Shown in pieces: positions 34,031-42,245 of a stretch of 64,000 nucleotides of DNA. The translations under genes were made by a program, and so were the position numbers. Origin of the DNA: Anisus vortex. Taxonomy: Eukaryota > Mollusca > Gastropoda > Planorbidae. The stretch lies in assembly GCA_949126835.1 (NCBI GenBank), contig OX421496.1, positions 19,911,844 to 19,975,843 of the forward strand. The letters run 5' to 3'. The notes below the pieces were generated by a model that was given only the letters and a program-made list of their open reading frames with translations, did not search any database and was not told the DNA's origin. Numbering within the stretch: the first letter of the stretch is position 1; the number at the start of each line of letters is the position of its first letter.

Positions 34031-35370
34031 TGTCACGATTCTGGATTAAATCGTAACAGTATTAGTACTCATGGATAGATCATAGCGCAGAAGTAGTGTA
34101 GAACTAGAAACATAGGTTAGCGTAGAGTTAGATTAGGGAGTAGAAAGTAGCCTGACGCCATTACCTCTTTCCCTCTTCTCACGCAATAGGAACACCCCAA
34201 CCACTCTTCTCCTCACCCCTCTTTAACCCTCTCTACACTCTGTCATTCCCGAATTCAGAGTTTGCAACTTGACTCAGCCAATCTGGTATTACACTACTTG
34301 TATGTGTGATTGTATGTGTGTGTATTCTTTAATGTATGTATATATATATATATATATTCTATTATGCTGTCAATTATGATTCATGTTGTATTTTGATAGT
34401 ACTACTCATTTATTTTGCTAAACTCAGCATACATGTAGACACCCCCACCCACTGCTACACCTTTTTCATTATCTCCCCTCTTCGTCCCCTACTCAGCGCC
34501 CGTGGTCAAGCCCTTTATCCACTCGACGTAGTGACATCTGGAGCGAAGCGCCTCGCACATATGTAAGCACCTTGGGCTGCGCTAGACCAGAACCAATAGA
34601 CACAGGTACATCAAGGGAAATAAGTCATTATCTTATCCTTTGTATCTCCGTACAGGTCTACCCACCCCCCCCCCCTTTTCCCCTGGGCCCCACCCCGCAA
34701 AAGTCGGCGATACTAATTGTTCGCTTACACCGACTCCTAAATTCTCCCCCCCCCCAATAGTCAATCCTTTATGCAAGCAAACCAGCCAACCAGAACATAT
34801 GTAATTCTAAACTAATGTAGCTATCCAATCAAATTGACCACTGATCACGTGACTAAAATGCACGAAAGCGAACTTAACTAGTTTTAGGACACTTCGGCTC
34901 AAGTGCTTGGTGGAGAAGGTTGTTCGATTCTAGCCTCCACTTATTCAGTTGTTCCATAGGATATACCGCCTACATGTGTATAGATAGATATTGTGTCAGT
35001 CTAAGTATTTTCATGAACACAGCTACGGTTGCCTAATGTTTTGGATAACCTAGCAGTTACCATGTGTTGAGTGTTAACTGAAGCCTGTGCAAATTCGTAT
35101 ATGTATCTTGCCATTGAGTGAAGAATTGAAATGATAATAAACACCTGAACTTAACCAGCGATTTATTTGCCTACTTAGAACTATCTGTGTGTCCGTCATA
35201 ATATCTAACGAGCCAAGAGAGAAATAATAATTATTCCAGGGCGATTCCAGTCACGGTAATTCATACCCTACGACGACCTGCCACTACGCCCCACTCGCCT
35301 ACGACTCCGCACCCCTCTCATCGCCCAACTTCTGCCAGGTTGATGTCCTAATCCTAAACACATCCTGACA
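34031..35370 (+). repeat. LTR 1 (5' LTR of element A)
   Basis: 1,340 bp with ends TGTCACGATT and CATCCTGACA. It contains a TA-rich microsatellite near 34340, C-rich tracts, and AATAAA near 35130 that could serve as the poly(A) signal. Directly after it comes AAGTGGGGACCTCGC, the likely primer-binding site: TGGGGACCTCGC would pair with a tRNA 3' end, though I cannot name the tRNA. Confidence 0.9.
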
Positions 35371-36101
35371 AAGTGGGGACCTCGCCGCGGAATCCTGAAC
35401 TCAAGCCGTTCAGGGCACTAACAACAGCAATCAACCCGAGGACCACGCCGTTACGGAAACCGACCCTGGATTGGGGGCTCATCTCTCTACAACACGAAGA
35501 CTCTAAGCAGCAAACAGATCCGCCACCTCAAATGCAAGCCAAGTCACCCCAGTAAGCCAGGCTAGCCACTTTACGCAGCCTACGCCACCCAGATACCCAG
35601 GCTCGCCACCCTACGCCACCTGCGTCACCCCATTACGACCAGATTCGCCACCCCAACCGCCAGATCGTCACCCGAGACACCGTATCGACGTACCTGCACC
35701 CGAGACGTCAGCACTAGAAACCGCCGAGAACCCGACATCTGTCCCGTCAACCTCTCCATAGGAACCGCCGTAGTCCCGGTACCCAAACCAGGAAAATAGA
35801 CAATAACACTATACACTATCTAGTCCCGGCACGGGGAGAAAGAACTTCTCACTATACCGAAGCTACTGGCAACCAGCCAAGCGCCATACAAAAACGATAA
35901 CTTTGTGATTGGATACGTGTGTATTGTATATGTGTGTGAAATTCTAGGAACCGCTGTTCTGGTGAGTACCATTTTGGACTAGTTTTAAGTTAGTTAAACT
36001 CTGAACCCCCCAACCCCTCTTACACTTTCCTCTTTCTATCTCGTTATATCTCTGTCCGTTACTGCCTTACTCTCGCCTTACTCTCGCCTTACTCTGTCAC
36101 T
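35371..36101 (+). other. Element A untranslated leader
   Basis: C-rich leader with repeated CGCCACCC and GCCAGATCGTCACC blocks. A donor-like hexamer GTGAGT (35962-35967) occurs in a GCTGTTCTG|GTGAGTACC context conserved in element B (about 40330), which could allow splicing of a subgenomic RNA. No ORF of note. Confidence 0.6.
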
Positions 36102-36671
36102 ATGGCCGAAGGTGTACTGTTGCGTAAGCAGCTGAGAGAAGAGGCTATAGCGATAGGCTACAGTGACGGAGACGTCATTAAATACGTCGTTGAACAAGTA
36201 GCGGTCCATGAGGCAAGAGAAGAGAAACGTAGAATAGAACAGTTAGAGGAGAAACGTAGAATAGAACAGTTAGAAGAGAAACGTAGAATAGAACAGAGAG
36301 AGGAGAGAGCAGCACAATTAGCTAGAGAGGAGAGAGTAGAACAATTAGCTAGGGAGGACACACTTAGGTTAGAACAATTAGCTAGGGAAGATAGAGCTAG
36401 AGAAGAGAATAGATTAGATGAGGAGGCACGCAGGACACATGAATTCAGACTAGCTGAATTAGCAGCAAGCACTAGGACCCCCGACAAAAGCGACAACCCA
36501 AACTCCCCCTCATCATTTAGCTCAGCCAACCCCAGCAACCATCCCCTCCCCCGACATGCTTCTCTATGGACCGACGTTCACGACCCCCGGCTAGAACAAT
36601 TCGACATTTACCTCCGACGGTTTAGCGACTGTATGGAGTTAAATGAGGTCCCCCCCAGAATTACACTGTAG
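36102..36671 (+). pseudogene. gag: Gag, N-terminal part (element A), frame broken at a poly-C run
   Basis: Structural protein of the retrotransposon particle. The 189-codon ORF starts ATG GCC GAA shortly after a TATGGCC context conserved with element B. Residues 40-105 or so form a highly charged coiled coil of repeated EEKRRIEQL units. It then passes through a Ser/Pro/Asn linker into the start of a capsid-like domain (LEQFDIYLRRFSDCMELNEV). The frame ends a few codons after a run of seven C (about 36650-36656) and the capsid continues in another frame (next entry). In element B the same run has five C. No zinc knuckle is seen. High similarity to element B's Gag shows common origin. Confidence 0.85.
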
Positions 36672-38109
36672 GATCCTCGTCTCCACTCTGAGAGGGGAGG
36701 ATTACGAGACTTACTGTAAACTGGCCCCAGAAGACATGGAGTCGTGCGTTGCACTGAAAAACGCGCTGCTAAATCGCCACCAGTTACACTCGTCCCACTA
36801 CCAGAAGAAGTTTCGGTCGTCCACGCTACGACCGGGGGAAAATTATACCCAATTCGCGGAGCGAATACAATCTTACCTACTCAAGTGGGTTGAGTTAGGC
36901 AATGTCGAGCAGTCATTCGACGGTATGGTCACCCTCGTAATGACTGAACAGATAGAATCCCAGATGCCCCCCAAGCTAAAGGCTTTCCTTATTCAACAAG
37001 GAACCACCGGTTTAAACCCCTCCCTGCAGGGCGCAGATAGATTTCTGCAAGCAGATATAATAGCGTCATCCTCCCGCCCGGGACACCCGCAGCCGCACCG
37101 ACCTTATGGGGACAACCACCGCGCCAACCCTCCCCCTCAATCAACCGCGCCTCAGCCGCGCACGCCCCACCACGGGCGACCTCGTCCTCACAACCCACGC
37201 GGAGACCACCGCCACACCAGACCCACCCCTCAGTTAGCACACGACAGGAACAGACGCGACCCCACCCCCTATTTGGCCGCCGGTGCATTTTACACCACGA
37301 CAGAGCCCGTAAGCGCCGACCAGCAGTATACTAACGGTCCGGCAGAACAAGAAACAGAAGCCCCTTACCCCAACCACTTAACCGAAACCACCGCCCCGTG
37401 GAATAGCCAGGAAACATACGGCGACTTGGATCAAGTCCATCACGTATTTTCCATCTCCTCAGTAGACGGACCCCATGAACCCCGCCAAAACTGTGTCGAC
37501 GAGATAGTCCGAATCAATGGCCACCTGGGCTCTTGTACATACGATTCCGGGCTCAGCTATGAGGCCCTAGTAACGGAATCAATGACCGACCCCCGCGACT
37601 ACACAGGCCGCTATGTGCGACTCCAAGGGCCATCCCATGACTCCCCCATCCTGCGTCTACCGACGGCAGTCGTACACATCGACTCCGCCTTTACATCAGG
37701 CCCCATCGAAGCAGCCGTGACTAAAGACGGGAAAGTAGACGTTCTACTAGGTAGGCCAATCGTAGGCAGGCCACTCCCGCCCCGACCCACACAGGTGAGC
37801 CACGAGCCACCGCGCCCCACCCACAGCCCGATCCGCCCTCCTCAATTCGTGTCCATTAAAGACAGACTCCGCAACGCAAAACTGCCCCAAACCAGAAGCG
37901 AGCTAAAGCGTATACTTCACGAGTTCAGTTACTATGAAAGGAATGCTATACGCGGCTTCCGGCAACTAGCAACGCCCTTATTCGATCTACTGAATGCTAC
38001 CACACGTCCAAAATTACATTGGAACGAAAACGCCAGATTTGCTTTCGACCTGTTAAAATGGTTCTTAGGTCGAAACCCATTTCGAGTCCACCCCGACGAC
38101 GAGGATTAG
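36643..38109 (+). CDS. Gag C-terminal part, protease-like domain and RT remnant (element A)
   Basis: 488-codon frame overlapping the previous one. Residues 1-140 continue the capsid (TLRGEDYETYCKLAPEDMES, FAERIQSYLLKWVELGN), close to element B. Next comes a Pro/His/Arg-rich nucleocapsid-like stretch without any CCHC knuckle. A retropepsin-like domain follows: active-site DSG (CTYDSGLSYEALV) and a C-terminal VDVLLGRPIV motif. This protease is far more diverged from element B's than the Gag is. The end (LPQTRSELKRILHEFSYYER to FAFDLLKWFLG) resembles the RT-RNase H connection of gypsy pols. Integrase and the RT catalytic core are absent. The true start is upstream in the other frame, so the first codons here are not a natural start. 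Confidence 0.8.
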   Translation: MRSPPELHCRILVSTLRGEDYETYCKLAPEDMESCVALKNALLNRHQLHSSHYQKKFRSSTLRPGENYTQFAERIQSYLLKWVELGNVEQSFDGMVTLVMTEQIESQMPPKLKAFLIQQGTTGLNPSLQGADRFLQADIIASSSRPGHPQPHRPYGDNHRANPPPQSTAPQPRTPHHGRPRPHNPRGDHRHTRPTPQLAHDRNRRDPTPYLAAGAFYTTTEPVSADQQYTNGPAEQETEAPYPNHLTETTAPWNSQETYGDLDQVHHVFSISSVDGPHEPRQNCVDEIVRINGHLGSCTYDSGLSYEALVTESMTDPRDYTGRYVRLQGPSHDSPILRLPTAVVHIDSAFTSGPIEAAVTKDGKVDVLLGRPIVGRPLPPRPTQVSHEPPRPTHSPIRPPQFVSIKDRLRNAKLPQTRSELKRILHEFSYYERNAIRGFRQLATPLFDLLNATTRPKLHWNENARFAFDLLKWFLGRNPFRVHPDDED

Positions 38110-38369
38110 CGTTAACCCTAAACACCCGATGGGCCGGGTAACAATACAACCCAGCGCGATACTCGCCCCCCCCCCCAGAAGATAACTTAACGCGTCCCCT
38201 TGTTCCCTCCGACCCCTCCCCGTCACAGACCCACCACCAACACGTGGACACGCCAAGATACCACTCGCAGATACTATCCCGGTACTCTCACTAAGATCCC
38301 ATACCCCAGAGACAGTAAATTAGGTATGAATCCACTTTCTGAGTAGATTCCCAAATTGCCCGGGTGAGT
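38110..38369 (+). other. Element A 3' untranslated region
   Basis: C-rich sequence ending in ATCCACTTTCTGAGTAGATT and CCCGGGTGAGT next to the LTR, almost identical to the end of element B's interior. A convincing polypurine tract is not evident; only GGGTGAG precedes the LTR. Confidence 0.6.
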
Positions 38370-39704
38370 TGTCACGATTCTGGATTAAATCGTAACAGTA
38401 TTAGTACTCATGGATAGATCAAAGCGCAGAAGTAGTGTAGAACTAGAAACATAGGTTAGCGTAGAGTTAGATTAGGGAGTAGAAAGTAGCCTGACGCCAT
38501 TACCTCTTTCCCTCTTCTCACGCAATAGGAACACCCCAACCACTCTTCTCCTCACCTCTCTTTAACCCTCTCTACACTCTGTCATTCCCGAATTCAGAGT
38601 TTGCAACTTGACTCAGCCAATCTGGTATTACACTATTTGTATGTGTGATTGTATGTGTGTGTATTCTTTAATGTATGTATATTTATATATATTCTATTAT
38701 GCTGTCAATTATGATTCATGTTGTATTTTGATAGTACTACTCATTTATTTTGCTAAACTCAGCATACATGTAGACACCCCCACCCACTGCTACACCTTTT
38801 TCATTATCTCCCCTCTTCGTCCCCTACTCAGCGCCCGTGGTCAAGCCCTTTATCCACTCGACGTATTGACATCTGGAGCGAAGCGCCTCGCCCATATGTA
38901 AGCACCTTGGGCTGCGCTAGACCAGAACCAATAGACACAGGTACATCAAGGGAAATAAGTCATTATCTTATCCTTTGTATCTCCGTACAGGTCTACCCAC
39001 CCCCCCCTTTTCCCCTGGGCCCCACCCCGCAAAAGTCGGCGATACGAATTGTTCGCTTTGACCGACTCCTAAATTCTCCCCCCCCCCCCAATAGTCAATC
39101 CTTTATGCAAGCAAACCAGCCAACCAGAACATATGTAATTCTAAACTAATGTAGCTATCCAATCAAATTGACCACTGATCACGTGACTAAAATGCACGAA
39201 AGCGAACTTAACTAGTTTTAGGGCACTTCGGCTCAAACGTTAGGTGGAGAAGGTTGTTCGATTCTAGCCTCCACTTATTCAGTTCGTTCCATAGGATTTA
39301 CCGCCTGCATGTGTATAGATAGATATTTTGCCAGTATAAGTATTTGCATGAACACAGCTACGTTTACCTAATGTTGGACAACCTAGCAGTACCATGTGTT
39401 GAGTGTTAACTGAAGCCTGTGCAAATTCGTATATGTATCTTGCCATTGAGTGAAGGATTGAAATGATAATAAACACCTGAACTTAACCAGCGATTTATTT
39501 GCCTACTTAGAACTATCTGTTGTGTCCGTCATAATATCTCACGAGCCAGGTGAGAAATAATAATTATTCCAGGGCGATTCCAGTCACGGTAACTCATACC
39601 CCAAGACGACCTGCCACTACTATCCCACTCACCTACGACTCCGCACCTCTCTCATCGTCCAACTTCTGCCAGGTTGATGTCCTAATCCTAAACACATCCT
39701 GACA
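38370..39704 (+). repeat. LTR 2, hybrid LTR shared by elements A and B
   Basis: 1,335 bp. From its start to about 39205 it follows LTR 1 where LTRs 1 and 3 differ (for example GATTCTGGATTAAATCG and GCGAACTT). From about 39223 on it follows LTR 3 (GGGCACTTCGGCTCAAACGT, ATTTTGCCAGTATAAG). The switch lies between 39206 and 39222. This is what homologous recombination between the 3' LTR of A and the 5' LTR of B would leave. Confidence 0.9.
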
Positions 39705-40457
39705 AAGTGGGGACCTCGCAGCGGGATCCTGAACTCAAGCCGTTCAGGGCACTAACATCAGCAATCAACCCGAGGACCACGCCGTTACTGAAACCGACCC
39801 TGGATTGGGGGCTCATCTCTCTACAACACGAAGACTCTAAGCAGCAAACAGATCCGCCACCTCAAACGCAAGCCAAGTCACCCCACTGAGCCAAACTCGT
39901 CACCCCACGCCACCTGCGCCACCCCAAACACACCAGAAACCAGACTCGTCACCCCAACGCCAACCAAGGCACCCATTACGTCAGATTCGCCACTCTAAGC
40001 AATCTACGTCACCCCAGATACACCAGCAGCCAGATTCGTCGCCGTACGCCACCTGCGTCACCCGTTACGCCAGATTCGCCACCCCAACCGCCAGATCGTC
40101 ACCCCAGATACATCAGCAGCCAGATTCGCCACCCCAACCGCCAAATCGTCACCTGAGACACCGCACCGACGTGCCTGCCCGACAACCATCAACCCAGAGA
40201 ACCCGAGAACCGCCATCAACCTCCCCTAAGGAACCGCCTTAGCATCCGGTACCTAAACATGGAAAAATAAACAATAACTTTACGATTGGATACATGTATA
40301 TGTGTGTGAAATTCTAGGAACCGCTGTTCTGGTGAGTACCATTTTGGACTAGTATTAAGTTAGTTAAACTCTGAACCCCAACCCCTCTTACATTTCCTCT
40401 TTCTATCTCGTTATATCTCTGTCCGTTACTGCCTTACTCTCGCCTTACTCTGTCACT
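39705..40457 (+). other. Element B primer-binding site and leader
   Basis: Begins AAGTGGGGACCTCGC as in element A, then a C-rich leader with more copies of the GCCACCCCA/AGATTCGTCACC-type block than in A. The GTGAGT donor-like site is retained near 40332. Confidence 0.65.
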
Positions 40458-41370
40458 ATGGCCGAAGGTGTACTATTGCGTAAGCAGCTGAGAGAAGAGG
40501 CTAGAGCGATAGGCTACAGTGACGGAGACGTCATTAAATACGTAGTTGAACAAGTAGCGGCCCATGAGGCAAAAGCAGAGAAGCTTAGACTAGAACAACT
40601 AGATAGAGAAGACAGACTTAGAGTAGAGCAGAAAGAAGACAAATTAGAGTAGAGCAGAGAGAAGAGAAACTTAGGGAGAGAGCAGAACAAGTAGCTAGAG
40701 AGGAGAGAGCAGAACAAGTAGCTAGAGAGGAGAGAGCAGAACAATTAGCTAGAGAGGAGAGAGCAGAACAAGTAGCTAGGGAAGATAGAGTTAGAGAAGA
40801 GAATAGATTAAATGAGGAGGCACACAGGACACATGAATTCAGATTAGCTGAATTAGCAGCAAGCACTAGGCCCCCGGACAACAGCGACAACCCAAACTCC
40901 CCCTCGTTATTTAGCTCAGCAACCTCCAGCAACCATCCCCTCCCCCGACATGCTTCTCTATGGACTGAAGTTCACAACCCCCGACTGGAACAGTTCGACA
41001 TTTACCTCCGACGGTTTAGCGACTGTATGGAGTTAAATGAGGTCCCCCAGAATTACATTGTAGGATCCTCGTCTCCACTCTGAGAGGAGAGGATTATGAC
41101 ACCTATTGTAAACTGGCCCCAGAAGACAGGGAGTCGTGCGTTGCACTGAAAAACGCGCTGCTAAATCGACACCAACTGCACGCGTCACATTATCAAAAGA
41201 AGTTTCGGTCGTCCACGCTACGGTCAGGAGAGAACTATACGCAATTCGCGGAGCGAATTAAGGCCTACTTACTTAAGTGGGTAGAATTAGGGGACATAGA
41301 ACAATCCTTTGAAGGCATGGTCACCCTTCTTATGACTGAACAGATAGAATCCCAGATGCCCCCAAGCTAA
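40458..41370 (+). pseudogene. gag: Gag of element B, frameshifted
   Basis: Starts MAEGVLLRKQLREEARAIGY and is strongly similar to element A's Gag: N-terminal head, then a charged coiled coil with repeated REERAEQVA units, then the capsid. The frame is lost at three places: near 40640 in the coiled coil, at a five-C run near 41044-41048, and at another five-C run near 41351 where element A has six. Between breaks the text remains Gag-like, including FAERIKAYLLKWVELGD. As assembled it cannot be read as one protein. Homopolymer location makes sequencing or assembly error a real alternative to true mutation. Confidence 0.85.
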
Positions 41371-41450
41371 AGGCTTTCTTAATCCAACAGGGAATATCCG
41401 GTCTAACCCCTTCCCTGCAAGGCGCAGATAGATTTCTGCAATCTAACTTA

Positions 41451-42245
41451 GTGGAATCATCCCATCCCCGGGACAAATTTCAACCACCCCCCGCTTCCCG
41501 ACGGGAAAACGGTAGACCGGGAAAGCCACCGCCACCTTCCGCCCGCCCGGGACACCCACAACCACATCGGCCCTATTGGGACAACCATCGCGCCAACCCT
41601 CCCCCACTAATCAGTCCCGACAACTTCCCCCCACATCGACCGGGTCACTCTCAAACCAGGCCCCCTCCACCCCTCCAAGATTCGCGACGTCCAGACCAAC
41701 CCCACCACATGACCAGGCCACGAACCGGCACCAATCATCCCCATTTGACCCACCACGGTAACTCCGCTGAGCAACAACCCAAGGCACACACCAGCCATAA
41801 TCACTCCCAGAACCCCCCCCCAGGAGTATACACCGCCACCCTTTGCCCGGCAGACACCCCCAGGACGCAAGACCCAGAAACCGACACACCCCCCGCTTAT
41901 ACCCCCGCCAAACCGGAAACCAAGACAGAAAGAAATATAGAGATCAACTCAAAAAAAGCCAGGGCCCTTCTCGACTCGGGATGCCAGCTTGATGGGTTCG
42001 CTAAGACTTCCTTCGTGAGTCCCTCCGACTATACTGGCGAGTCAGTCGAATATAGAGTTGTAACGGGATACGTTGAGACCCTCCCAACCGCCAAGGTTCA
42101 CATCAAGTCAAAACCATACACTGGCACGGCTACCTTAGCAATCCGAGCCGAATTACCCTATGACGTCATCTTGGGGGAACGATACGTCAACCTTGCCGAT
42201 GTCCCCTCCCCCCCTTGCCTCAGTGGCCACACGCGCGCACCCTGA
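41451..42245 (+). CDS. Nucleocapsid-like region and aspartic protease (element B)
   Basis: 264-codon frame. Residues 1-150 are Pro/His/Arg/Gln-rich and look like an RNA-binding nucleocapsid replacement with no CCHC zinc knuckle. Residues about 160-250 form a retropepsin-like protease: ARALLDSGCQL with the catalytic DSG, and PYDVILGERYV near the C-terminus (the conserved I-L-G motif). This enzyme would cleave the polyprotein. The frame is probably a continuation of gag rather than an independent start. It overlaps the pol frame (which is +1 relative to it) by 86 bp around a C-rich stretch near 42200-42215, so either a programmed frameshift or an indel joins them. Confidence 0.8.
   Translation: MESSHPRDKFQPPPASRRENGRPGKPPPPSARPGHPQPHRPYWDNHRANPPPLISPDNFPPHRPGHSQTRPPPPLQDSRRPDQPHHMTRPRTGTNHPHLTHHGNSAEQQPKAHTSHNHSQNPPPGVYTATLCPADTPRTQDPETDTPPAYTPAKPETKTERNIEINSKKARALLDSGCQLDGFAKTSFVSPSDYTGESVEYRVVTGYVETLPTAKVHIKSKPYTGTATLAIRAELPYDVILGERYVNLADVPSPPCLSGHTRAP

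Larger units (their letters stand above)
34031..39704 (+). mobile_element. LTR retrotransposon A: gag-protease derivative lacking integrase and most of RT
   Basis: Two LTRs (34031-35370 and 38370-39704) enclose 2,999 bp. The LTRs begin TGTCA and end TGACA. The interior encodes a Gag very similar to element B's, a protease-like domain, and then only a short remnant resembling the end of RT. There is no integrase, no catalytic RT motif and no RNase H. It would depend on another element for reverse transcription and integration. It is inserted within the 47-bp satellite (left flank GTACC), and the right LTR is shared with element B. No matching target duplication flanks the composite. Confidence 0.85.

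Noticed and set aside
34336..34566. Short protein-like frames repeated in each LTR
   Set aside because: They recur because the LTR is repeated; no motif, differing starts and frame disruption between copies.
36158..36538. Minus-strand Leu/Ser-rich frame opposite gag
   Set aside because: Shadow of the Glu/Arg-rich coiled coil on the coding strand.
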